Shown piece after piece: positions 9,660-19,364 of a stretch of DNA of 64,000 bases. Location: positions 1 to 64,000 of the forward strand of contig JAEWBI010000020.1 in the NCBI GenBank assembly GCA_023391185.1. Reading direction: 5' to 3'. The notes beneath the pieces were generated by a model. It did no database searches. It saw only the letters and a program-made list of their open reading frames with translations, and was not told the DNA's origin. Positions within the stretch are counted from its first letter, which is position 1, and every line of letters begins with the position of its first letter. A program made the position numbers and the translations under genes. The stretch comes from Bacillota bacterium. Its GTDB lineage: Bacteria > Bacillota_I > Bacilli_A > RF39 > UBA660.

Positions 9660-9872
9660 TTAAAATCCCATTACTAAACATAAAATGAAGAATAATGCAC
9701 CTAAGACAACAGTAGCACGAGTTATCACTAGCTCGCCACCTCTTTCTTTACGGTTAGCAAATAGATTATCATTACCACCACTTACAATATTCGCAGCAGA
9801 TTCAGCTTTACCACTTTGTAAAAGGACTATAGCTATTAATAAAATTGAAACTATAATTAAAGCAATTTCCAC
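9660..9872 (-). CDS. secG: Protein translocase subunit SecG
   Basis: A 70-residue protein with two membrane helices (about 3-15 and 50-68) joined by a polar loop containing NLFANRKERGGE, the conserved SecG loop. It helps SecYEG move proteins across the membrane. The start is GTG at 9872 behind GGAGGG with six-base spacing. In many Bacillota secG precedes rnr and smpB; here it stands alone with its own terminator. Confidence 0.93.
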   Translation of the reverse strand: MEIALIIVSILLIAIVLLQSGKAESAANIVSGGNDNLFANRKERGGELVITRATVVLGALFFILCLVMGF

Positions 9873-9998
9873 TATGTTCCCTCCTTTTTTATAACTGTTA
9901 CTAATTTACCATAAACTAAAGATTTAATCAAGTAATATATGATAAAAACAAGTTATAATTGAGAAAAATATTTATTATACTTTTATCTGTGTAATTTT

Positions 9999-11291
9999 TT
10001 AATTGTTTTTTTCCTCCATCGGTCTTATTGTAAAAACGGTATAATTATCTAATGATATTCTAGAAAGAATACTTCTTACTTCTTTAATATTAGTCTTTTT
10101 TATTGTATCAACTGGTTCATAATCAATACTTCCTAATGTTATTAAGTCAGCCATTAACTTATTATTAGTTCTAAATATACTATCACTTGTGAATACTAGA
10201 TCACTAATTCCGGTTCTTTTTCTTCGTTCCAGTTCATCTTCACTAATTTTAAAATCTTTTAATTCTTCTTTTATAAGTTCTATAACTTTTTCTGGATATT
10301 TAGTTTCAGCATCTATTATTGCTACTATATGATCATCAACTTTTAATCCTGTTATGTCTATAGAACCTGATAATAAACCATCATTTCTTAGTCTTTCATT
10401 AAATAATGATGTGGTACTTAATTTTAGATCCAAAGCATTCATTATATCAGAATAAACCTGATTATAATCAATATCTTTTATATGTGATACTCTAATTTTA
10501 TAAGTAATTGAAGTTTTTGGAATAGTAACATCCATAAATATAGTTTCTTCTTTTTTTGCTACCGTATCTGGTTCATTATACTTTGGTAATTTAACTTTCT
10601 TGCGAGGATTTAAATTTCTTTTTTCCTCGTGATCAGTTATAACTTTTAATACTTCATCAGGGTCAACATTACCTGTTACTATAACAAACATATTTGAAGG
10701 ATGATAAAAAGTATTGTAACAGTCATATAGATTTTCTTTAGTAATACTATTAACACTTTGAACTGTTCCTATCACAGGATATTTCATTGGATGATTAATA
10801 AGTGTATTAAATAATATTCCATTATACATTCTTGAAAAAGGTTTATCCTCATACATCATTATTTCTTGAGTTATTATACCTTTTTCTTTTTCTACATTTT
10901 CATCCGTAAAATATGGTTTTTCAACATAATCAAGTAAAAATTCTAGGTTTTCATAGAAACTATTTGGTCCTGAAAATAAATAAGTTGTCTTTCTAACATT
11001 GGTATTAGCATTAGCATCACTACCTCTTTCAGAAAAGAAACCAAAGACATCACTACCATCTTCTTGTTCAAACATTTTATGTTCTAAGAAGTGCGCAATA
11101 CCTTTAGGAACACTAATAGATTTACTTTCACCGCTTGGTACAAAATCATTGTGCATACCACCATATCTAGTGCTATAAGTGGCATATGTATTATTAACAT
11201 TTTTAAATGGTACTATATATATTTCTAAGCCATTATCTAATTTTTCAGAGTAGACATTTAAATCCAGTCCTTTAATTATTTTCTTCTTCAT
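9999..11291 (-). CDS. M16 zinc peptidase, YmfH-like (active subunit)
   Basis: A 430-residue M16-family protein. The inverted zinc motif is intact: HFLEH at about residue 67-71, with the downstream glutamates in the EKEKGIITQEI segment (EKGII-QEI). The glycine-rich GGPD-like region is carried by its partner. It overlaps the upstream M16 gene by 20 bases, so the two are coupled. This arrangement matches the YmfF/YmfH pair of Bacillus, one catalytic and one non-catalytic subunit. Substrate not known; related pairs process small peptides such as linear or cyclic bacteriocins, but no precursor is seen here. Confidence 0.88.
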   Translation of the reverse strand: MKKKIIKGLDLNVYSEKLDNGLEIYIVPFKNVNNTYATYSTRYGGMHNDFVPSGESKSISVPKGIAHFLEHKMFEQEDGSDVFGFFSERGSDANANTNVRKTTYLFSGPNSFYENLEFLLDYVEKPYFTDENVEKEKGIITQEIMMYEDKPFSRMYNGILFNTLINHPMKYPVIGTVQSVNSITKENLYDCYNTFYHPSNMFVIVTGNVDPDEVLKVITDHEEKRNLNPRKKVKLPKYNEPDTVAKKEETIFMDVTIPKTSITYKIRVSHIKDIDYNQVYSDIMNALDLKLSTTSLFNERLRNDGLLSGSIDITGLKVDDHIVAIIDAETKYPEKVIELIKEELKDFKISEDELERRKRTGISDLVFTSDSIFRTNNKLMADLITLGSIDYEPVDTIKKTNIKEVRSILSRISLDNYTVFTIRPMEEKNN

Positions 11292-12549
11292 GTCGTTCTC
11301 CTTTTAGTATATATATAGTATCTAAATGTATTTTTTTACTTACATTAAGGATATCTTCTTTAGTAACTTTCACTATTTCAGTATTTCTATCTTCAAGTAG
11401 TCCATAATTTAAATATTCATGAGCTTCATAAATATTTATTATACCCGTTGTTGAATCTTGTATCTCTTTTAACGAAGCTAAATAAGTTGTTTTAGCCTGA
11501 ACAATTTCATCCTCAGTAAATTCCCCAGCAGCCATTTTTTTAACTTCTTTTTTAATTAGTTTAACTGCCTTGTCAAAACTTTTTTCATCTATACCAGCAC
11601 TTATATATTCTAAATTAGCAATACCAGAGTGTGATGAAGAAACAGAATAACACAAACTATTTTTTTCTCTAACCTCTTTAAATAATTTTGAGTCTGGTCC
11701 GCCACCTAAAATTGAATTATATAGAGCTAAAACATACTCTCTTTCAAAAGGAGTAATATCTTTTAACTTATAAGCAAGAATAAGAATACTTTGATTAATT
11801 TCCTTAGAATCAGTTACTACCTGTGGTATTTTCTTTATTTTTTCTTGCTTAATAAAGTGTTCTGATTTAACTTGCTTTAAAGTATTAATTGAAAAGTTTT
11901 CTTTAATTATTTTTTCCATACTATTGAAGTCAATATCACCTATTATAAATATATCGATTAAGTTAGTTCTAAGAAGTTCTTTATAATATGAGTATAGATT
12001 TTCAGGTGTTATTTTTTCTAAATCTTCCATATAACCAGTATTATGATATCTTAATACAGAATCTGGACACATTGCTTCATATAACCTAGAAAAAGCATAT
12101 CTTCCAGGATTGTCATTAAAAGATTCAATATCTTCTTTTAATATGTTTTTTGCATTATTAAAAGTTTGGATATCGAATTTCCCATTTTCAACATTAGGAT
12201 TAAATATAAAATCTAAAAAGAACTGAAGAGATTTTTCTATCATTCCTTCTTCAGTATACTTTTCATTTAAGAACATTGTATCAAATCTTAATAATTGATA
12301 GTTACCCGACTGACTAGTACTCGCACCTACATTTATATTATATAAGTTTTCGCACTCAATATCTAATAATCGTCTTGTTTGATATGTCTTTGTTGCTTCA
12401 AGTAATATTAGGGATAGCATATTTCTATACGCTATTTTTTCTTTTTCAATTATTTCTTTGAAATTTATTCTAATCTTTATTCTCTTGAATTTATCGGTTT
12501 TTACAAAATGAATGTTATAAGCCTGCTCATTTACCTTTCTGTATTCCAT
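11272..12549 (-). CDS. M16-family protein, YmfF-like (probably non-catalytic subunit)
   Basis: A 425-residue M16-fold protein lacking the HxxEH zinc motif: where it should stand the sequence reads LSLILLEATKTY. It keeps the structural features of the family, including the GGGPDSKLFKEVREKNSLCYS segment typical of M16 C-terminal domains. The partner gene downstream has the zinc site, so the two likely form a heterodimer. Ribosome binding site GGGGTG precedes the ATG. Confidence 0.85.
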   Translation of the reverse strand: MEYRKVNEQAYNIHFVKTDKFKRIKIRINFKEIIEKEKIAYRNMLSLILLEATKTYQTRRLLDIECENLYNINVGASTSQSGNYQLLRFDTMFLNEKYTEEGMIEKSLQFFLDFIFNPNVENGKFDIQTFNNAKNILKEDIESFNDNPGRYAFSRLYEAMCPDSVLRYHNTGYMEDLEKITPENLYSYYKELLRTNLIDIFIIGDIDFNSMEKIIKENFSINTLKQVKSEHFIKQEKIKKIPQVVTDSKEINQSILILAYKLKDITPFEREYVLALYNSILGGGPDSKLFKEVREKNSLCYSVSSSHSGIANLEYISAGIDEKSFDKAVKLIKKEVKKMAAGEFTEDEIVQAKTTYLASLKEIQDSTTGIINIYEAHEYLNYGLLEDRNTEIVKVTKEDILNVSKKIHLDTIYILKGERHEEENN

Positions 12550-12562
12550 TTTTTCACCCCAT

Positions 12563-13531
12563 CTATAATAAGCTATTAAATTTATTTAACAATTCCTTCT
12601 TTTCATTCTCACTAATAAAAGCATGGTTAATAGCTTGTTTATTAGTTTTTATAAAATCATTAGTACTAAACTGTAAATTAACTTCTAAGTTTTTATATTC
12701 TCTTTTTAAAGTAGTATTTGATACAGTTCTATTATCTGTATTTATAGATAATGGTACTCCTAAGTCATATAGTTTCCTAATAGGATGACTTTTATAATTA
12801 TCTACTACTCTTGTTTGAATATTACTTGTAGGACATACTTCAAGAAGGATATCTTTATCTATAACTTCTTTTATTAAATCATCCTCAGTAACTACATTAA
12901 CACCATGTCCAATTCTAGTTGTTCCAAAACTGATTGCTGATTTTATACTCTCTCTACCATCAGCTTCTCCCGCATGTATTGTGAATGGCACATTTTTTTC
13001 AGTAGCGTAATCAAATAAATCTTTAAAATCTTCTGTTTTATAAATTGCTTCAGCTCCCGCCAAATCAACTGCGCATACACCTTCATTTAAATAATGCCTT
13101 GCGACATCAATAACCATCATGTTAGTTTTTATATCATCATTACGCATCATACAAAGAATTACGTTAGATTTCATATCAACTCTACTAAGTCCCATGATTA
13201 CACTTTCAGTAACATCATATAAAGATAATCCTTCTAAAGTGTGCTTGATTGGTGCGAATCTTATTTCTGCATATATAACGCCATCATTCTTTAAATCAAC
13301 CGCTAGTTCATACGCAATACGCTCTAAATTTCTTTTTGTCTGCATAATCTTTACAGGTAATTCAAACTTAGTTAAATAATCATTTAAATCTAAACACTTT
13401 TCTTTAGCAAGCATATCATATTTAACTTCATTTATACTCAAATCAAGTAGTTCAGCTGCTGTATCTAATCTAACAGAACCATCTAAATGAACATGTAGTT
13501 CTATTTTAGGTAGTTTACTATAATCCATCAT
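12563..13531 (-). CDS. add: Adenosine deaminase
   Basis: A 322-residue metal-dependent deaminase that converts adenosine or deoxyadenosine to inosine or deoxyinosine. Motifs are clear: HVHLDGS (metal histidines), TIHAGEA with catalytic Glu, RIGHGVNV and LSINTDNR for the last metal and catalytic Asp. It overlaps deoD by four bases (ATGA), so the purine salvage pair is translationally coupled: deaminase then phosphorylase. It starts at MMDYSK. No unusual features. Confidence 0.95.
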   Translation of the reverse strand: MMDYSKLPKIELHVHLDGSVRLDTAAELLDLSINEVKYDMLAKEKCLDLNDYLTKFELPVKIMQTKRNLERIAYELAVDLKNDGVIYAEIRFAPIKHTLEGLSLYDVTESVIMGLSRVDMKSNVILCMMRNDDIKTNMMVIDVARHYLNEGVCAVDLAGAEAIYKTEDFKDLFDYATEKNVPFTIHAGEADGRESIKSAISFGTTRIGHGVNVVTEDDLIKEVIDKDILLEVCPTSNIQTRVVDNYKSHPIRKLYDLGVPLSINTDNRTVSNTTLKREYKNLEVNLQFSTNDFIKTNKQAINHAFISENEKKELLNKFNSLL

Positions 13532-14235
13532 AATTTTAATGAGCTTTCTAAAGCTACTTCAATCATTTTTGTAAAACTATTTTGTCTTTCTTGAGAAGTA
13601 GTTTTTTCATTTGTTACTATATTATCAGAAACTGTAAGTAAACACGCTGCTTTTTTTCCTAAAACATTAGCATTATGAAATAACGCGAAAGATTCCATTT
13701 CAACAGCTAAGCAACCATATTCATTATATAATTGTTTATAATTCTCATTTTCTTTATAAAATACATCCGAGCTATGAATATTTGCAATTGTCAAATGTGC
13801 ATTTAACTCTTCAGCAGTTTCTTTTAAATAAAAATTTAAATAGTCAGAAGCATACATCATGTTATCTTCACATCCATTTTGTGTCTTTGCATATGAAGAA
13901 TTAGAAAAACAAGCGTTTACTAAAACTAAATCATATAAATTTAAATCAGCTGTATATGCTCCACAACTACCTACCCTAATGATTTTATCAACATTATAAA
14001 ATTTAAATAATTCATATGAATATATGCCAATACTAGGCATACCCATACCTGAGGCCATTACTGTTATTTCCTTACCTTTGTATGTACCTGTAAAGGCTAA
14101 CATCCCTCTTACATTGTTAACTAATTTGTAATCTTTTAAATAAGTTTCTGCAATAAATTTAGCACGAAGAGGATCTCCTGGCATAATTACTATTTTTGCT
14201 ATTTCATTTTCTTTTGCTTCAATATGTGGTGTCAT
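13528..14235 (-). CDS. deoD: Purine-nucleoside phosphorylase, DeoD type
   Basis: A 235-residue hexameric-type phosphorylase that splits purine (deoxy)ribonucleosides with phosphate. The opening TPHIEAKENEIAKIVIMPGDPLRAKFIAE and RVGSCGAY are family signatures; the VEMESFAL segment binds the ribose, and LTVSDN carries the catalytic Asp. It precedes add in a two-gene salvage operon, allowing inosine made by the deaminase to be cleaved. Confidence 0.96.
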   Translation of the reverse strand: MTPHIEAKENEIAKIVIMPGDPLRAKFIAETYLKDYKLVNNVRGMLAFTGTYKGKEITVMASGMGMPSIGIYSYELFKFYNVDKIIRVGSCGAYTADLNLYDLVLVNACFSNSSYAKTQNGCEDNMMYASDYLNFYLKETAEELNAHLTIANIHSSDVFYKENENYKQLYNEYGCLAVEMESFALFHNANVLGKKAACLLTVSDNIVTNEKTTSQERQNSFTKMIEVALESSLKL

Positions 14236-14255
14236 AACTATTTCTCCTTTTTATT

Positions 14256-14765
14256 CTATGCATTTTTTGACTTTTTATTTTGTTTTTTAATATTATTTTC
14301 AAAAAACTGTACTACTTTATCATAATCTTCTTGATTTTCAAACAATCCTTTATTAAATACTATTATCATTTTTTTTGTTATTACTTCATAAGTGTTTTTT
14401 AACCTAATTGTTTTTACTATATCTTTTAGTTCAATAGATATTTCAGTATCACCTGTTTTTTCGGTAAATTTGTCTTTAGTTAAGGTACAATCATAAGTAC
14501 CATATTTTACTCCTAAACCTTTTTCATTTATTTTTACAAGCAATTTAGAAGTTAAGATCGTTACTAATTCAACGGCACCATAAATTATTAAACACGCCAA
14601 TAAATATAAAATCAGTGTTATTAAAAAATTATCTAATACTAAATTTCTAATAAAAAACAAAAATACTAAAGAACCTGCTATTACATAATAAAGGTTATTT
14701 TTTGAATTTGTCCTTCTGACAATTCTTTCGTAATTTTTTTTACTTAAGTTATATTTGAATTTCAT
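14256..14765 (-). CDS. Two-helix membrane protein of unknown function
   Basis: A 169-residue protein with two closely spaced hydrophobic helices (about residues 26-45 and 47-72) and a soluble C-terminal domain with alternating charged strands, ending in a lysine-rich tail (KKQNKKSKNA). The layout resembles YcxB-like/PH-like membrane proteins, but I cannot identify a family with confidence. It lies 20 bases upstream of deoD and probably shares its transcript. Confidence 0.6.
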   Translation of the reverse strand: MKFKYNLSKKNYERIVRRTNSKNNLYYVIAGSLVFLFFIRNLVLDNFLITLILYLLACLIIYGAVELVTILTSKLLVKINEKGLGVKYGTYDCTLTKDKFTEKTGDTEISIELKDIVKTIRLKNTYEVITKKMIIVFNKGLFENQEDYDKVVQFFENNIKKQNKKSKNA

Positions 14766-14840
14766 TTTACCATCTTCCTAACATAATCATTATAACAAAT
14801 TTATTATCAATCATAAACCCTTTATTTAAACTTAGTAAAC

Positions 14841-14869
14841 AAAAACCAATCTACTAATAGATTGGTTTA
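14841..14869 (-). terminator. Terminator of the prepilin-like gene
   Basis: Stem AAACCAATCT/AGATTGGTTT with a six-base loop; T-rich tract follows on the minus strand. Confidence 0.75.
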
Positions 14870-14914
14870 CTAATTAATCAAAGTTGTTTTATTTTAAGTA
14901 CTAACTATTTAATC

Positions 14915-15295
14915 TTATAAATCTGTTATTGTTAATTCGACAGCTGTTGAAGTTTTAGTAGCATTAAATCTGTTATTTGAGATAGAAACAGTTGAATTAC
15001 ATGAACTATCTAATGTTATTGTTCCACTTAGTGGTAACTCACCTTGTACATTAACAGAAGGTGTAGCAACATGATCACTAAATGTATAAGTAGTTGTTAA
15101 AGTTTCTCCTCTAAGAAGTTGTAAATGACATGCATCTTCTACTGCACTAATTACATTATTAGCACTTGATTCAAAAGCACCTCTTCTACTTTCTTTAATG
15201 ATAGTATTTACTACTGGAATAGCTATTAATGCTATAATTCCTAGTATTAATATTACTGCTAGTAACTCAATTAACGTAAAGCCTCTTTTTCTCAT
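14915..15295 (-). CDS. Type IV prepilin-like protein (ComGC/PilA type)
   Basis: A 126-residue protein with a textbook class III signal: basic MRKRG, then FTLIELLAVILILGIIALIAIP, so a prepilin peptidase should cut between Gly5 and Phe6 and the helix should pack into a filament. The C-terminal domain has two cysteines (in EDACHLQ and DSSCNST) that could form a disulfide loop. AGGAGG lies ten bases upstream. No pilus ATPase, platform protein or prepilin peptidase is in the window, and the gene has its own terminator, so it depends on machinery elsewhere (perhaps competence). Confidence 0.85.
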   Translation of the reverse strand: MRKRGFTLIELLAVILILGIIALIAIPVVNTIIKESRRGAFESSANNVISAVEDACHLQLLRGETLTTTYTFSDHVATPSVNVQGELPLSGTITLDSSCNSTVSISNNRFNATKTSTAVELTITDL

Positions 15296-15399
15296 CCTTC
15301 ATACTCCTCCTATAATACTACAAATATTTTAGCATGAAAGATATGTTGTTTCAAGATTTTTTGATGATTTGTATTTGTATTTACATACTCATATAAAAA

Positions 15400-16266
15400 T
15401 TATTCACCTTCGTTTGCAATAACAGAAATAATACCACAGATTAATCCGCCTACAACGAAAGCAATCCAGCCTGGATGCCAAGCATTCCATAAAAAACCAA
15501 CAATTAAGAAAACCATAGTTGCAATTATCATTACAACCGCATGGGCTTTATCAGCCACATTTCTATCTACAGGTTTTTTAATACTATATATATCATATTG
15601 CATTCCATAATATATAAACATATAAACAGCAATTGAAATAGGTAGAAAGAACGCTGTAGCTATTATGCTATCTAAAGATGTAAATTCACTTATTACTCCT
15701 GCTAAAACAATTCCTAAAATACAAAGTGCAACTGCAACTGATATAACTACTGAGAATTTTTTAGAGAATTCTATAGGAACTTCTCTATTCTTATACTTTT
15801 CTCTATATAATTTATCAACATTTTCATATCTTGAATACATAGTACCATAATAAATAAAGATTATCACACCTATTGTAATAAATGTAAAAAATAGAATAAT
15901 CTGCATTATCTCACTATGAAATATATCATAGACAAGTGTTGCAGCAATTAACGATATAATACATGATACTACACCTAGTCCAATCATTATAGAAAACTTT
16001 TTATAGAATTTTATAAATTCATTTTCTAATTCACTATTTAATGTAGTATTTGTCATTTTAGTTTCACTAATTTCATTTTTTAATAATTCATCTAATGAAA
16101 CATGAAATAATTTACTTATTTCTATTAATTTGTCTGTTTCAGGATAACTAGTACCAGATTCCCATTTAGAAACAGCTTGTCTTGATACTCCTAAAATATC
16201 TGCAAGCTGTTCTTGAGAATAGCCTTTTTCCTTTCGTAACGTTTGTAGTTTTTCTCTAAAATCCAT
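15400..16266 (-). CDS. XRE-family transcriptional regulator with membrane domain
   Basis: A 288-residue protein. Residues 1-65 form an XRE/Cro helix-turn-helix (SQEQLADILGVSRQAVSKWE, then SYPETDKLIEIS). The rest has about six to seven hydrophobic segments in three paired blocks, typical of membrane-tethered XRE regulators of low-GC Bacillota whose signals are mostly unknown. An AGGTG site positioned six bases before the ATG at 16266 argues for that start over the GTG at 16275. It is monocistronic; target genes cannot be inferred. Confidence 0.85.
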   Translation of the reverse strand: MDFREKLQTLRKEKGYSQEQLADILGVSRQAVSKWESGTSYPETDKLIEISKLFHVSLDELLKNEISETKMTNTTLNSELENEFIKFYKKFSIMIGLGVVSCIISLIAATLVYDIFHSEIMQIILFFTFITIGVIIFIYYGTMYSRYENVDKLYREKYKNREVPIEFSKKFSVVISVAVALCILGIVLAGVISEFTSLDSIIATAFFLPISIAVYMFIYYGMQYDIYSIKKPVDRNVADKAHAVVMIIATMVFLIVGFLWNAWHPGWIAFVVGGLICGIISVIANEGE

Positions 16267-16366
16267 TTTCTTCACCTCTAGATAAATATACTAAAAACTA
16301 TGTAAATTATCTACCAACTACAAGTTGTTTTTATGCTACTTACGGTTGCGCATACATAATTCTCTA

Positions 16367-19177
16367 TTAAATTACTTCTTTTAAGAACTTTCCAGTATAA
16401 CTTGCTTCTACTTTAATTATGTCTTCTGGTGTACCAAAAGCAACAATAGTTCCACCACCATCGCCACCTTCTGGACCTAAGTCAATTATATAATCAGCTA
16501 CTTTAATAACATCTAAATTATGTTCAATAACAATAACTGTATCACCGTTATCAACAATTCTCTCTAAAATCACTAATAATTTTTTAATATCATCCGTATG
16601 AAGTCCAGTTGTTGGTTCATCTAATATAAACAAACTCTTTCCAGTAGGCTTCTTTTGTAATTCTTTAGCAAGCTTAACTCTGGCAGCTTCTCCACCAGAA
16701 AGTGTTGGAGCACTTTGCCCTAATTTTACATAAGAAAGTCCAACATCCATAAGCATTTGTAATTTTGTTTTTACTTTAGGTACATTCTCAAAGAATTCTA
16801 GTGCTTCATCAACACGCATCTCTAAAACGTCATATATGCTTTTTCCTTTATATTTAATTTGTAATGTTTCATTATTATATCTTGTTCCACCGCAGACATC
16901 ACAAGGTACATATACATCTGGTAAAAAGTGCATTTCTATTCTTTTTACACCATCACCCCAACATGCTTCACAGCGTCCACCTTTAACATTAAATGAAAAT
17001 CTACCTTTATCATAACCACGCATTTTTGCTTCTTTTGTTTGTGTGAAAACATCTCTAATGTCATCAAAAACACCTACATATGTAGCAGGATTACTTCGTG
17101 GAGTTCTACCTATTGGAGACTGCGATATATCAACAACTTTATCAATATTATCTAGTCCTTTAATTGATTTAAACTTACCTGGCCTTTCTTTAGTTCTATA
17201 TAAATTAGCAGATACTGCTTTATATAAAATCTCGTTTATTAAACTACTTTTCCCTGAACCAGAAACTCCAGTTATACAAGTAAATGTTCCAAGAGGAAAC
17301 TTAACATCGATATTTTTTAAATTATTTTCGACAGCCCCTTTTATCTCAATATATTTCTTGTTGCCTTTTCTTCTATTTTCAGGTATTTCGATTTTTAATT
17401 CCCCTGTTAAATATTTTCCAGTCAAACTATTTGGATTATGCATTACTTGTTCTGGTGTTCCCTCAGCAACTACTTGTCCACCGTGAATACCAGCACCAGG
17501 TCCTATATCAACTAAATAGTCTGCAGCTAGCATTGTATCAGTATCATGCTCAACTACAACTAATGTATTTCCTAAATCACGCATTTCAAGTAGTGAATTT
17601 ATTAGTCTTTGGTTATCTCTTTGATGAAGACCAATACTAGGCTCATCAAGGACGTATAAAACCCCTGTTAATCTTGAACCAATTTGTGTAGCAAGTCTAA
17701 TTCTTTGAGCTTCTCCACCACTTAATGTACCAGCAGTTCTAGCTAGTGTTAAATATTCTAGACCTACATTAATTAAAAAGTTTAACCTAGAGCCAATTTC
17801 TTTTACTATTAATTTAGATATTTCAACTTGTTCTTTTGTTAACTCTAAAGCATTTATAAATTTATATAAGTCTCTGATACTTAATAATGTAATCTCATAT
17901 ATGTTCTTATCGTTTATTTTTACTGAAAGAACTGATGAGTCTAGTCTAGAGCCATTACAAGTTGGACATGGAAGTTCAGTCATATACTGCTCTATCCACT
18001 CTCTTATCCAACCACTTTTTGTTTCAATATAACGTCTTTCTAGATTTGTTATTATTCCTTCATAAAAATCTCTTGAAGTTCTAGTGTTACCATTTTTAGC
18101 AACATAGTTGAACTCTAAAATATCTGGTGTTCCATATAATAAAATTTCTAACTTCTCTTTACTTAATTTTTTTAATGGAGCATCCATATCAATGTCATAA
18201 TATCTACATACAGTATCTATTTGAGTATATATTATGTTTGTTGTATCATTTAGATTAATGGCTACAATGGCACCATCATTAATACTTTTATCTCTATCTG
18301 GTATTACTAAATCCTCATCTATTTTCATCTTAATTCCTAAACCCTTACAGTCTTGACATGCTCCATATGGCGCATTAAATGAAAACATTCTTGGTTCTAA
18401 TTCTGGTAAACTAAAATCACAATCTGGACAAGCATATTTTTCACTCATTATAATTAGTTCTCCACCAATTACATCTATAACTACTTTTCCATTTGAAAGT
18501 TTAACTGCTAGTTCAATTGCTTCATAAAGTCTACTTCTTACATCATCCTTAATAATTAATCTATCAATAATAGCTTCTACATTATGTTTTTTATTTTTTT
18601 CGAGATTTATTTCTTCACTTAAATCATAATCTTCGCCATCTATTCTTACCCTTGCATAACCTTCTTTTCTAAGATCATCTAGTACCTCTTTTTGTGTACC
18701 TTTTTCCCCATACACAACAGGACTAAGAACTCTTATCTTTGTGCCTTCTTCTAGAGCTAGTATTTGATTTGTCATTTCTTCAATACTTTGACTAGATATT
18801 GGCTTATTATGAGTAGGACAATAAGGAATACCTACTCTAGCATATAATAATCTTAAATAATCATATATTTCTGTTACTGTTCCAACTGTACTTCTTGGAT
18901 TTTTATTAGTTGTCTTTTGATCGATACTAATTGCTGGAGATAAACCCTCAATTGAATCAACATCTGGTTTTTCTGATCCACCTAAAAACTGCCTAGCATA
19001 GGCACTTAAACTTTCTACATATCTTCTTTGACCTTCTGCGTATATAGTGTCAAAAGCAAGTGAAGACTTACCAGATCCTGAAACACCTGTCATTACAATT
19101 AATTTATCCTTAGGTAAAGTTATATTAATATTTTTTAAGTTATTTTCGCGTGCACCTTTTATTACAATATTTTCCAT
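16367..19177 (-). CDS. uvrA: Excinuclease ABC subunit A
   Basis: A 936-residue UvrA, the damage-recognition ATPase of nucleotide excision repair. Two ABC modules are seen: Walker A GVSGSGKSS near residues 31-39 and again near 640, signatures LSGGEAQRIRLA and LSGGEAARVKLA. The insertion-domain zinc finger (CPDCDFSL ... CQDCKGLG) and the C-terminal zinc finger (CEACWGDG ... CDVCGG) are both complete. The start follows AAGAGGTG. uvrB is not adjacent. Confidence 0.98.
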   Translation of the reverse strand: MENIVIKGARENNLKNINITLPKDKLIVMTGVSGSGKSSLAFDTIYAEGQRRYVESLSAYARQFLGGSEKPDVDSIEGLSPAISIDQKTTNKNPRSTVGTVTEIYDYLRLLYARVGIPYCPTHNKPISSQSIEEMTNQILALEEGTKIRVLSPVVYGEKGTQKEVLDDLRKEGYARVRIDGEDYDLSEEINLEKNKKHNVEAIIDRLIIKDDVRSRLYEAIELAVKLSNGKVVIDVIGGELIIMSEKYACPDCDFSLPELEPRMFSFNAPYGACQDCKGLGIKMKIDEDLVIPDRDKSINDGAIVAINLNDTTNIIYTQIDTVCRYYDIDMDAPLKKLSKEKLEILLYGTPDILEFNYVAKNGNTRTSRDFYEGIITNLERRYIETKSGWIREWIEQYMTELPCPTCNGSRLDSSVLSVKINDKNIYEITLLSIRDLYKFINALELTKEQVEISKLIVKEIGSRLNFLINVGLEYLTLARTAGTLSGGEAQRIRLATQIGSRLTGVLYVLDEPSIGLHQRDNQRLINSLLEMRDLGNTLVVVEHDTDTMLAADYLVDIGPGAGIHGGQVVAEGTPEQVMHNPNSLTGKYLTGELKIEIPENRRKGNKKYIEIKGAVENNLKNIDVKFPLGTFTCITGVSGSGKSSLINEILYKAVSANLYRTKERPGKFKSIKGLDNIDKVVDISQSPIGRTPRSNPATYVGVFDDIRDVFTQTKEAKMRGYDKGRFSFNVKGGRCEACWGDGVKRIEMHFLPDVYVPCDVCGGTRYNNETLQIKYKGKSIYDVLEMRVDEALEFFENVPKVKTKLQMLMDVGLSYVKLGQSAPTLSGGEAARVKLAKELQKKPTGKSLFILDEPTTGLHTDDIKKLLVILERIVDNGDTVIVIEHNLDVIKVADYIIDLGPEGGDGGGTIVAFGTPEDIIKVEASYTGKFLKEVI

Positions 19178-19331
19178 GAAACACCTCTTGATTCATATTT
19201 TTGTTATTAAAAACATCAGTAGTTATTATACCACAATTTGCTTTTTTTACTACTAAACATTTTCATTATACCAGGCGAACAAGTGTTTGTACAGTAATTT
19301 TCAGAAAAATAAACTTTTTTTAATAATAAAC

Positions 19332-19364
19332 AAAAAAACAGGTTAATATTGTCCTGTTTGTTTT
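19332..19364 (-). terminator. Terminator of the Pro-rich tail membrane protein gene
   Basis: Stem AAACAGG/CCTGTTT overlapping the end of the gene, followed by T-rich sequence on the minus strand. Confidence 0.75.

Noticed and set aside
17043..17486. Plus-strand open frame opposite uvrA.
   Set aside because: It lies fully inside the highly conserved uvrA coding sequence, with no ribosome binding site and no recognisable domain.
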